Below, one piece after another: positions 1 through 5,729 of a stretch of DNA of 47,485 nucleotides (positions are counted from its first letter, which is position 1; each line of letters begins with the position of its first letter). Both the position numbers and the translations under genes were made by a program. The DNA is from Gammaproteobacteria bacterium (GTDB lineage: Bacteria > Pseudomonadota > Gammaproteobacteria > Eutrophobiales > Eutrophobiaceae): positions 1-47,485 of the forward strand of contig CANKCB010000015.1 in the NCBI GenBank assembly GCA_947480335.1. Direction: 5' to 3'. The notes beneath the pieces were generated by a model. The model searched no databases. It was not told the DNA's origin and worked only from the letters and a program-made list of their open reading frames with translations.

Positions 1-2
1 AA

Positions 3-167
3 GCTGCTGCTGATAAAGCTGCTGCTGATAAAGCTGCTGCTGATAAAGCTGCTGCTGATAAAGCTGCTGCTGATAAAGCTGCTGCTGATAAAGCTGCTGC
101 TGATAAAGCTGCTGCTGATAAGGCTGCTGCTGATAAGGCTGCTGCTGATAAAGCTGCTGCTGCTAAG
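3..167 (+). repeat. 15-bp tandem repeat array, about 11 units
   Basis: The unit GCTGCTGCTGATAAA repeats head to tail with almost no variation up to about 130. It then shows AAA/AAG and GAT/GCT changes and irregular 12- to 15-bp units to about 215. The unit is a multiple of three and codes for AAADK. The array reaches the window edge, so the true copy number is unknown. Confidence 0.9.
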
Positions 168-269
168 GCTGCTGCTAAAGCCGCTGCTGCTAAAGCCGCT
201 GCTGCTAAGGCTGCTGCTGACAAGGCCACTGCTGATTTAGTTGCTGCGCAAGCCGTTTATAAGCAGTGA
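3..269 (+). CDS. Alanine/lysine-rich pentapeptide-repeat protein, 3' end only
   Basis: The reading frame is open from the window edge and ends at TGA 267-269, so only the C-terminus is seen. It encodes repeats of Ala-Ala-Ala-Asp-Lys that decay to AAAK and AAAAK near the end, then a short non-repetitive tail ending in AVYKQ. The composition (Ala, Lys, Asp) suggests an extended helical or coiled segment, like histone H1-like or TolA-like linkers, but no family can be named without the N-terminus. Perfect DNA repeats in frame make copy-number change by slippage likely. A non-coding repeat is possible, but the frame stays intact through the degenerate part, which favours a real gene. Confidence 0.6.
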   Translation, partial: AAADKAAADKAAADKAAADKAAADKAAADKAAADKAAADKAAADKAAADKAAAAKAAAKAAAAKAAAAKAAADKATADLVAAQAVYKQ

Positions 270-434
270 GATAAGTGCTGTTACTTTTAGTGTGTTATTC
301 ATCGAATTACCTTCCTGTTTGACCCTTTAAAAAAAGCTGTTCCAGATCTCTTTATTTTTAATATCTTTAACTTATCTCTCTTTAGGGTTCAAATATTGAA
401 CTGGCACTGGTCATCGTGCTTAGCTAAAAACCAC

Positions 435-713
435 CTATTCCAGCCACCTGAAGGTATGTTCTATCGGTGTATCACTGGTTAAGGCTGCCCTGGCTTGTTT
501 AGGGACAGTATAGTCCAATAAGCGTGTGTAGCACTCAAAAGCTGCTTTTGGACCGTCTTTTTGATGTATTTCATCTAGCCACATCTGTAACTTATGGGCA
601 TTAGTGTCTGTGAAAGCCTGAATGGCCTCCCGTGTCTTTACGGTTACCTTGCCAAGACCACGGTTACCTTGGTTAGCCCTTTTTTCACCTTTTATAAAGC
701 ATCCAGAATTCAT
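435..713 (-). CDS. Small phage-type protein, DUF5681 / small-terminase-like
   Basis: About 92 residues. The N-terminus is basic and Gly/Asn-rich (KGEKRANQGNRGLGK), followed by a helical segment and a late VPKQARAAL motif. This layout is typical of DUF5681 and small-terminase-like proteins of prophages (a GxxGNPxG-like start, then a TREAIQAF helix, then IPKLAR). The start at 713 is chosen because AAAGGT lies seven bases upstream; an upstream ATG at 758 adds 15 residues with a poorer context. It lies 50 bp downstream of a lipoprotein gene on the same strand and may be cotranscribed. No DNA-packaging neighbours are present, so a packaging role is not supported here. Confidence 0.5.
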   Translation of the reverse strand: MNSGCFIKGEKRANQGNRGLGKVTVKTREAIQAFTDTNAHKLQMWLDEIHQKDGPKAAFECYTRLLDYTVPKQARAALTSDTPIEHTFRWLE

Positions 714-764
714 ATCAATACCTTTTTTTAAACTAACAGCACATACTTTTATTGCCATGCTTTA

Positions 765-947
765 TTATTTATCTGCCTTGTCCTTATCGTTGGGCGTTAC
801 TGCATCAACTACTCCACCAACCACAGCACTAGTGACTTCGACACCCGCCTCTATTGTTTCGGCGGCAAGACCTATGATTGAACTGGCGATACATCCTTGC
901 AGCAGAATCGCTGTGATTGCAATGCAGGCAAACTTGGCTAATCTCAT
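765..947 (-). CDS. Small lipoprotein, copy A (NF038104-like)
   Basis: A 60-residue protein with a classic lipoprotein signal: MRLAK, a hydrophobic stretch, then the lipobox LLQGC with the lipidated Cys at residue 19. The mature part is about 42 residues, Val/Ala-rich (ETIEAGVEVTSAVVGGVVDA), with a charged tail NDKDKADK. It resembles the short gammaproteobacterial lipoproteins I know as the NF038104 family, whose function is unknown. AAGGAG lies about ten bases before the ATG. It differs from the copy at 2468-2650 by only one residue (Ser23 here, Thr there). Confidence 0.75.
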   Translation of the reverse strand: MRLAKFACIAITAILLQGCIASSIIGLAAETIEAGVEVTSAVVGGVVDAVTPNDKDKADK

Positions 948-1150
948 TAGGGTAATACTCCTTTTTAAAGATTGTTGAATTTCAGTGCCATGCTAAAGGC
1001 TTAACTATATTCTCTTTTTGCTACCTACAATACTGTTGTTCTTAAATTACAGCGCCTAGCTATCTATCATGTATAGATTGCATTGTGTGTCGTGCTCTAT
1101 TTATCTGGCGCACAGTATTTAAACCTACTACGGATGGTAATATATAAAGG

Positions 1151-1284
1151 TGTACACATACGGGGCACAGAAACTAACAAAACACCTCTGACTGATACGC
1201 ATGCGGGGTACGATAAGCATAAATTCAGACCTTAACCTATCCTATTGGTACTAATACGGGGTACATTGGTACTCATAAGGGGTA
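1151..1284 (-). repeat. Four 17-bp iterons, left arm
   Basis: Four copies at 1151-1167, 1194-1210, 1247-1263 and 1268-1284, read on the minus strand as T(A/G)CCCCGTATNNGTACC with small changes. The two innermost begin 21 bp apart, exactly two helical turns. They mirror the array in the right arm. The innermost pair overlaps the 3' end of the truncated HTH reading frame. Confidence 0.8.
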
Positions 1285-1390
1285 GCGAATTTAATTTCTT
1301 CCATGTTCCCGGTGCTGTATTGGTGCTTTTAATATCCAACTTACCTTTGCAGTCATCAATAGCTTGGAACGTTAGCGCATATAGCGAACA
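1232..1390 (-). pseudogene. 5'-truncated copy of the HTH gene (last 52 codons)
   Basis: On the minus strand the frame is open from the arm boundary at 1390 to TAA at 1232-1234. It encodes a segment equivalent to the C-terminus of the HTH protein at 1733-2182, including ALTFQAIDDCKGKLDIKS and the iteron-encoded tail STNVPRISTN. Several differences from the intact copy are silent (CTC/CTA, TTT/TTC). That hints the two copies diverged as coding sequences before this one lost its 5' part. There is no start codon or DNA-binding part, so it is probably not functional. Confidence 0.75.
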
Positions 1391-1462
1391 AGGCTGGAGC
1401 GTGCGGCCATGTCTGGATCAAAGATCGAGACATTCAAGCTTCCAAGGAGGCTCGCCGCATGA
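1391..1462 (+). pseudogene. 3' remnant of an unidentified upstream gene
   Basis: Immediately after the left arm a frame reads 23 codons (RLERAAMSGSKIETFKLPRR, then LAA) to TGA at 1460-1462. That stop overlaps the ATG of the next gene (ATGA at 1459-1462), the usual sign of translational coupling in an operon. The frame starts abruptly at the inverted-repeat edge, so I infer that a longer gene was cut when the left arm was placed here. A short real ORF from ATG 1409 (17 codons) is the alternative. Its family is not recognised. Confidence 0.4.
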
Positions 1463-1746
1463 ACACAAATGAAAAACCCGTGCTGGCTGTAACCAGAACA
1501 CGGGCTAAGGACTTTCAACTGCCAAATTATACCCCTTCCCCTGATTATTTCCAATGCCCACGATGCAGGCTAACAGGCCATCCAGAGGTATTCAGCGATC
1601 TGGACTGGCCAGAGAGATTACTGGAAGCGATAGCCCGCCATCCTGAGCTTGGAATTGGTAATGATCTGACCTGCCTGAATTATCAGGAAGCCCATTACTT
1701 GTATAACCGGGTCATCCGGCAGGGAGATGATTATGGGCATGAATAG
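1459..1746 (+). CDS. Hypothetical 95-residue protein with a CPRC motif
   Basis: A strong ribosome site (AGGAGG, 1444-1449) lies ten bases before the ATG. The protein has one CPRC motif near residue 33, with CL later, and an acidic middle with aromatic residues (DLDWPERLLEAI). There is no signal peptide or membrane segment. Its end overlaps the start of the HTH gene, so the two are probably cotranscribed and coupled. The Cys pair could bind metal, but a second conventional pair is not evident. I do not recognise a family. Together with the HTH gene it forms the unique core between the inverted arms. Confidence 0.6.
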   Translation: MNTNEKPVLAVTRTRAKDFQLPNYTPSPDYFQCPRCRLTGHPEVFSDLDWPERLLEAIARHPELGIGNDLTCLNYQEAHYLYNRVIRQGDDYGHE

Positions 1747-2182
1747 GCTAAAGGCAAAAGGCCGGAGAGAGTCAGGACGATTTGCCGGGATACCTATTGC
1801 TTGTATGGAGCAATCCAATTATATATCTCTGAGCATGGCGGCGAAGGTCTTACTGACCGAGTTTTGCAGGCAATATAATGGATTTAACAATGGCGACCTG
1901 TGCGCCGCATATTCATTGATGTCTAAACGCGGATTTCGATCCAAAGGAACATTGAGCAGAGCAATACGAGAACTCAAGGACAATGATTGGATACTGACAT
2001 CAAGGCAAGGAGGCAAGAATCAATGTTCGCTATATGCGCTCACGTTTCAAGCTATTGATGACTGCAAAGGTAAGTTGGATATTAAAAGCACCAATACAGC
2101 ACCGGGAACATGGAAGAAATTAAATTCGCTACCCCCTATTAGTACCAATGTACCCCGTATTAGTGCCAATAGCATGGGTTAG
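1733..2182 (+). CDS. Helix-turn-helix protein with iteron-encoded C-terminal tail
   Basis: About 149 residues. The N-terminus (KGRRESGRFAGIP) leads into a winged-helix-like region: LSMAAKVLLTEFCRQYNGFNNGDL, then SLMSKRGFRSKGTLSRAIRELKDNDWI. It matches a widespread but uncharacterised proteobacterial family (RSKSGRF, LSPxAxxLLxEL, YNGxNNG, then an HTH with a RAxRELxxxGFI turn). The last 20 residues (LPPISTNVPRISANS) are encoded by two of the 17-bp iterons, so the same DNA serves as protein code and repeat. Start 1733 is chosen because AGGGAG sits six bases upstream; 1727 and 1739 are alternatives. It probably binds DNA, and binding to its own iterons is my inference. Confidence 0.65.
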   Translation: MGMNRLKAKGRRESGRFAGIPIACMEQSNYISLSMAAKVLLTEFCRQYNGFNNGDLCAAYSLMSKRGFRSKGTLSRAIRELKDNDWILTSRQGGKNQCSLYALTFQAIDDCKGKLDIKSTNTAPGTWKKLNSLPPISTNVPRISANSMG

Positions 2183-2263
2183 GGGTTGAATTGATGCTTA
2201 TCGTGCCCCGTATGTGTACCAGTCAGAGTTGTTTTGTTAGTTTCTGTGCCCCGTATGTGTACA
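2130..2263 (+). repeat. Four 17-bp iterons, right arm
   Basis: Copies at 2130-2146, 2151-2167, 2204-2220 and 2247-2263. All fit T(A/G)CCCC(G/C)TAT(T/G)(A/T)GT(A/G)C(C/A). The first two are 21 bp apart and lie inside the HTH gene; the others are downstream at spacings of 53 and 43 bp. The unit is partly symmetrical (GTAC at one end, RTACC at the other), as expected for a protein-binding site. Confidence 0.8.
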
Positions 2264-2467
2264 CCTTTATATATTACCATCCTTAGTAGGTTTAAATACT
2301 GTGAGCCAGATAAATACAACACGACACACAATGCAATCTACACATGATAGATAGCTAGACAGTTTAATTATTAAAACAATAGTAGTGTGAGCAGAACAAA
2401 AAGAATATGGTTAAGCCTTTAGTATGGCACTGTAATTCAACAATCTTTTAAAAGGATTATTACCCTA

Positions 2468-2650
2468 ATGAGATTAGCCAAGTTTGCCTGCATTGCAATC
2501 ACAGCGATTCTGCTGCAAGGATGTATTGCCAGCACAATCATAGGTCTTGCCGCTGAAACAATAGAGGCGGGTGTCGAAGTCACTAGTGCTGTGGTAGGCG
2601 GAGTAGTTGATGCAGTAACGCCCAACGATAAGGACAAGGCAGATAAATAA
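2468..2650 (+). CDS. Small lipoprotein, copy B (NF038104-like)
   Basis: 60 residues with lipobox LLQGC (Cys19), almost identical to the protein at 765-947; only residue 23 differs. AAAGGA lies about eleven bases upstream. The mature chain is short, probably helical and without enzymatic motifs. It lies downstream of the HTH gene and iterons in the same direction, so it may be cargo of, or regulated by, that module. Conservation of the coding part above that of the surrounding spacer suggests selection or recent gene conversion. Confidence 0.75.
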   Translation: MRLAKFACIAITAILLQGCIASTIIGLAAETIEAGVEVTSAVVGGVVDAVTPNDKDKADK

Positions 2651-2742
2651 TAAAGCATCGTTCCATGTGGTAACCGCAACAATAACCAGAATCAGCCTGT
2701 CAACCCCACTACAGCCACTTAACTTAACCGTAAGGAATACTC

Positions 2743-3258
2743 ATGCCACTACCCAGTATAAGCAAATACGGCGCTAAACAGTGCATTGCTAAGTGTAAGG
2801 CGACCCAGCAACAATGCCGTAACGTATCTGCGTTTTTTACTAATGTATGTCGCTATCATGGCGCAAGGCGACCAGAATCAATCAAAAGGGGTAAGGATCA
2901 CCCTAATTACAGGCACGGAGAGGCAACGCTTGAAGCCAAGGCAGAGCGCAGTGCAGCATCCATTGAAATGCGAAAACTGGAAGCCATGATGTACATACTG
3001 GGAATGACTGACGCACCACGCTGGCGGGGTAGAAAACCGAAGTCTGAATTTGCAGATGTACTAGAAACAATTCGGTCATATGTTGGGGGGAATTTATTAC
3101 TAGAAAAAACTTCAGGCATAAATCCGCCGGCATCCATCGTGAAGACTCCAGTTATAAAGCCTGTCTTTTTTTGTACAGTTTGTATGGGGTACATGCCGAT
3201 GTTAGTGTATGACGGATTAATATCTACAAGAGATCTGTCAATAGAAATAGGTATATAG
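2743..3258 (+). CDS. Phage-associated Cys/His protein with altered C-terminus
   Basis: 171 residues in the open frame, with AAGGAA six bases before the ATG. Residues 1-105 belong to a common prophage-type family: KCKATQQQCRN, then VCRYHGARRPE, then KGKDHPNYRHGEATLEAKAER, then a helical segment and RWRGRKPKS. The Cys and His residues could form a zinc site; function is unknown. From about residue 105 the frame runs antisense through the 3' part of the lipoprotein gene on the other strand, so the last 60 or so residues are probably not native. The junction lies at about 3040-3110. The gene is either extended or truncated by the rearrangement. Confidence 0.55.
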   Translation: MPLPSISKYGAKQCIAKCKATQQQCRNVSAFFTNVCRYHGARRPESIKRGKDHPNYRHGEATLEAKAERSAASIEMRKLEAMMYILGMTDAPRWRGRKPKSEFADVLETIRSYVGGNLLLEKTSGINPPASIVKTPVIKPVFFCTVCMGYMPMLVYDGLISTRDLSIEIGI

Positions 3259-3863
3259 CTTGCATTTGTCAATGTCACTTTGTCTGTAGCTAAAGCTGCC
3301 AAAGGTGCGTTCACTGTAAAATTACCATCCCCGCCTGTAAAACCACTAGCTCCAACAATCGTTACGGTAGTATTTGCAATTCCCACTCCACTAGCATTTG
3401 ATGCAAATGCAATATTTGAGTCCCTGATGTAAGCCGCTCCACTTATAGGTTTAGTTGCAGCAAGCGGTGTCACGCTATTAGAGACCGTCGAAGCGCTGGA
3501 GGCGCCTGCGGAATTGTTCGCCTTCACGGTGAAGGTATACGCCGTGCCGTTTGTGAGTCCCGTCACGGTCAACGGAGAGACTGCCCCGCTCACGGCAATA
3601 TTCCCCGGACTGGAGGTCACGGTGTAGCTGGTAATAGTAGCACCGCCATTAGAGGCCGGTGCCGTGAAACTCACGGTGGCTTGTCCTTGCCCTGCCACGG
3701 CTGAAACACCCGTTGGTGCACCGGGGACGGTAACACTGACAGGCGTCGTCGCAGGGGCGCTCGCTGTGCTGGCTGCCGGGGCGCTTCCGCCTCCACCTCC
3801 TCCGCAAGCTGATAAAACCAAAAGACCGATGCAACCAAATACGTTAAGAATTTTGCCACGCAT
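2907..3863 (-). CDS. Fibronectin type III lipoprotein with broken 3' end
   Basis: Lipoprotein signal with lipobox LSAC followed by a Gly run and an Ala/Ser/Thr-rich linker. Next comes one fibronectin type III domain (VPGAPTGVSAVAGQGQATVS through TVSNSVTP) and a carboxypeptidase-regulatory-like segment (GVGIANTTVTIVGASG, then NFTVNAPL). Start 3863 has GAGAGG seven bases upstream; 3869 is an alternative. Beyond about 3110 the frame is antisense to the phage-type gene at 2743, so the last 60-70 residues are probably not native and the true C-terminus is lost. It would sit on the cell surface or in the periplasm, perhaps with an adhesion or binding role. Confidence 0.6.
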   Translation of the reverse strand: MRGKILNVFGCIGLLVLSACGGGGGGSAPAASTASAPATTPVSVTVPGAPTGVSAVAGQGQATVSFTAPASNGGATITSYTVTSSPGNIAVSGAVSPLTVTGLTNGTAYTFTVKANNSAGASSASTVSNSVTPLAATKPISGAAYIRDSNIAFASNASGVGIANTTVTIVGASGFTGGDGNFTVNAPLAALATDKVTLTNASYIPISIDRSLVDINPSYTNIGMYPIQTVQKKTGFITGVFTMDAGGFMPEVFSSNKFPPTYDRIVSSTSANSDFGFLPRQRGASVIPSMYIMASSFRISMDAALRSALASSVASPCL

Positions 3864-4029
3864 GAACATACCTCTCCCCGGAGATTTGATTTAATGCTGT
3901 CATTCATACGCCACAAATAAAGCTATAGATATGGTTATCTGGTTAGAATCATTGAATATCCTTATTGAGTGCTTCATTCAAGCATTCTGTCCGCCGCTTG
4001 CATGTCGCTTATTTAGATAGACATCACTA

Positions 4030-4266
4030 TCATTTGACCCCACTACTTCCTGCCTTTCTGCCCCTTGTTCTTGTACCACGCAGCATCCCGATAGCAAACC
4101 CCACAGCTAACTCACCACTCATTTCACGGCGTTTCTGTCTGGCATCGAGCGTATGCCGGTAGTTGGGGTGGTCTTTACCCTTTAATGCCGTCTGGGGCTT
4201 CCTAGCGCCGTCAAAACGACATGCCATAGGCTGTGCTTTGCAATATAGGGATATTGAGTAATGCAC
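4030..4266 (-). pseudogene. Fragment of a second phage-type Cys/His protein
   Basis: The frame encodes CRFDGARKPQ, then LKGKDHPNYRHTLDARQKRR and a C-terminal RTRGRKAG segment, clearly related to the protein at 2743-3258. The upstream CxxxC part is missing, and the HGA motif reads DGA (His to Asp). The first 13 residues do not match the family. I read it as a 5'-truncated, decaying copy. Its C-terminus (GSSGVK, stop at 4030) suggests where the family normally ends, supporting the view that the longer tail at 2743 is foreign. Confidence 0.5.
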
Positions 4267-4573
4267 CCTGCCGCCAAATGAACCGGGCCTAAATCAGGGG
4301 TGCCGGGCGGGTGGGGTCGAGGATCCCAGCAAAACGATGGATTGTTTGAGCAAAACCGTGCGAAGGGGTGGCTGGATGGTACCAGTTTGAAAAACGGGGG
4401 GTGGGGTACCGGTGGGGTCTGGCTGGGCGCGATCAAGAAGATGTAGGGGGTATCTTTCGTTTAATATCAATGTCGGCGAATGTTGCTGTGATCATATGGC
4501 GCGAAAGTCTGTGAGGCTAAATGCAAATGAATGTAAGGGCAATTTGTCACTAGGTGTGGGGAAAAGTGTGGGG
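4267..4573. other. Gene-poor, G-rich stretch beside tmRNA
   Basis: About 300 bp without a supportable gene. Bases 4290-4430 are rich in GGGGT runs on the plus strand. Frames here (for example 4182-4436 minus and 4412-4612 plus) show no family motif. It may be decayed island DNA between the ssrA integration point and the gene fragments to its left. No integrase remnant was recognised. Confidence 0.4.
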
Positions 4574-4600
4574 AAAAAAGAAAAAGGACCCGAAGGCCCT
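4574..4600 (-). terminator. Rho-independent terminator of ssrA
   Basis: On the minus strand AGGGCC-TTCG-GGTCCT forms a 6-bp stem (one G-T pair) closed by a TTCG tetraloop, followed by TTTTCTTTTTT. It starts 18 bp after the tmRNA CCA end. Confidence 0.85.
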
Positions 4601-4617
4601 GATTCTTATTGACAAAA

Positions 4618-4976
4618 TGGTGGAGGCGGCGGGAGTCGAACCCGCGTCCGCAAGCCCTCTGCCCTCGATTCTACATGCGTATCCTTTCTATTGATTTAAT
4701 TACCGGCTACCCGAAAGGCAGGGACAACCGATAACGAGTCTGTTAGGTTTTAGCGAATCCACCCCAGACAGATTTCATCGCGATCTTGTGAAGTCGACGC
4801 CAGGATCTGAGTTCACAAGCACACATCAGGCTGACGGCACCCTACCGGGTATTAAGCGGCTAGTGCGTAGTTGTCGTCGTTGGCAACTAAGATTTTTGTA
4901 GTTGGATTTACGAGGTACTCTACCCCTCGGCATGCCTCTTAGGTTTCGCGACCCACGTCGAAGCCAATACGCCCCC
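4618..4976 (-). ncRNA. ssrA: Transfer-messenger RNA (tmRNA)
   Basis: 359 nt, one-piece form. The 5' end reads GGGGGCGTATTGGCTTCGACG and the 3' end CGACTCCCGCCGCCTCCACCA. The first seven bases (GGGGGCG) pair with CGCCTCC to make the tRNA-like acceptor stem, with CCA encoded at 4618-4620. The T arm GGGTTCGACTCCC is present. The internal frame encodes the tag ANDDNYALAA. The RNA rescues stalled ribosomes with SmpB, whose gene lies directly upstream on the same strand. The 3' end borders accessory DNA and is a classic integration site. Confidence 0.97.
4852..4884 (-). other. tmRNA tag-peptide reading frame
   Basis: GCC is the resume codon, then AAC GAC GAC AAC TAC GCA CTA GCC GCT TAA, giving A-NDDNYALAA. 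It differs from the E. coli tag (ANDENYALAA) by Asp for Glu. The terminal ALAA is the ClpXP degron. Confidence 0.92.
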
Positions 4977-4989
4977 GATGTTTTGGGTT

Positions 4990-5017
4990 CTGCACAGGGC
5001 ACGACTGTCCTGTACAG
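4990..5017 (-). other. Hairpin between smpB and ssrA
   Basis: On the minus strand CTGTACAGG pairs with CCTGTGCAG (9 bp, one wobble) around a 10-base loop. No T-run follows, so it is unlikely to be a terminator. It sits 13 bp before the mature tmRNA 5' end and may influence processing of a smpB-ssrA transcript. Confidence 0.4.
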
Positions 5018-5093
5018 AGTTATATTGTACACGGTTAGAGCAGCAGGTGATGCAGTAAGTTCAGTGGTGAATGGAAATTGGGAACGACAGGTT

Positions 5094-5573
5094 TTAACGG
5101 CGTTTTTTCATGGTTCGTTGCTGTTCCCGGTCCCAGTCACGCTGTTTCAGGTTTTCGCGTTTATCGTGACTTTGTTTACCTTTGGCCAGCCCGATCTCGA
5201 CCTTGACCTTGCGGTTATGCCAGTACATGGCCGTGACCACCAGCGCATAGCCTTTGCGTTCGACCGCGCCGATCAAACGGTTAATTTCGGTACGGTGTAG
5301 CAGCAGTTTGCGTGTGCGTTGCGCATCCGGAACGATGTGGGTGGAGGCGGTAGGTAAGGGTGTAATCAGGCTGCCAATAATATAGGCCTCGCCGTTTTTC
5401 AGTAACACATAGCTGTCACTGATCTGTACTCGGCCTGCACGCAGGCTTTTGACTTCCCAGCCTTCCAATGCAACACCAGCCTCGAGTCGTTCCTCGATAG
5501 TAAAGTCAAACCTCGCCTTTTTATTCAGGGCGATGGTGCTGCTTTTACTGTCTTTCTTGTCAGGCTTGGTCAT
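5094..5573 (-). CDS. smpB: SsrA-binding protein SmpB
   Basis: 159 residues, normal family length. SmpB binds the tRNA-like part of tmRNA and brings it to stalled ribosomes. Typical sequence is present: [20 protein letters not shown], then [13 protein letters not shown], a central IGSLITPL beta region, [10 protein letters not shown], and the basic C-terminal tail [20 protein letters not shown] that enters the mRNA channel. It is encoded just upstream of ssrA on the same strand (117-bp gap), and diverges from ratA. Confidence 0.97.
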   Translation of the reverse strand: MTKPDKKDSKSSTIALNKKARFDFTIEERLEAGVALEGWEVKSLRAGRVQISDSYVLLKNGEAYIIGSLITPLPTASTHIVPDAQRTRKLLLHRTEINRLIGAVERKGYALVVTAMYWHNRKVKVEIGLAKGKQSHDKRENLKQRDWDREQQRTMKKRR

Positions 5574-5729
5574 GCGAGTCAGATTTTAATGATGAACCGG
5601 GGCGGTGAGTATAACAGTATCGGGGAAAGTTGAGCATTTCGGAGAATTACCGCAGAATTGCGGCAGATCGATCCGGGATGTCAGCCGGGCCTTACCCAGG
5701 TAAAACTGTTAACAGGACAATCACATTAC

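Larger units (their letters stand above)
757..1390. repeat. Left arm of a 634-bp inverted repeat
   Basis: This segment is the reverse complement of 2024-2658. Position 757 (ATGCTTTATTATTTATCTG) matches the right arm's end at 2658, and 1390 (TATAGCGAACA) matches its start at 2024. The match is nearly perfect over the lipoprotein gene (three differences in 183 bp), good over the iterons and the HTH 3' end, and weaker at about 960-1080. The two arms enclose 633 bp of unique sequence. Confidence 0.95.
2024..2658. repeat. Right arm of the 634-bp inverted repeat
   Basis: Reverse-complementary partner of 757-1390. In order it carries the last 53 codons of the intact HTH gene, four iterons, about 200 bp of AT-rich spacer and lipoprotein copy B. 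The arms are not identical (an estimated 80% in the spacer, 98% in the lipoprotein gene), which argues against a simple assembly artefact. Confidence 0.95.

Noticed and set aside
1-215. CRISPR array
   Set aside because: Units are 15 bp, directly adjacent without spacers, and code for AAADK in one open frame.
4290-4430. Remnant of another HTH-gene tail (translated GTPPPVFQTGT on the minus strand)
   Set aside because: The resemblance to iteron-type peptide repeats is weak, and there is no matching DNA repeat or HTH region.
4182-4436. 84-residue minus-strand frame in the G-rich stretch
   Set aside because: Pro/His-rich chance translation of G runs, overlapping the recognisable phage-type fragment in another frame.
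4412-4612. 66-residue plus-strand frame running into the ssrA terminator, perhaps an integrase tail
   Set aside because: No tyrosine-recombinase motif and no ribosome site; it includes the terminator arm of ssrA.
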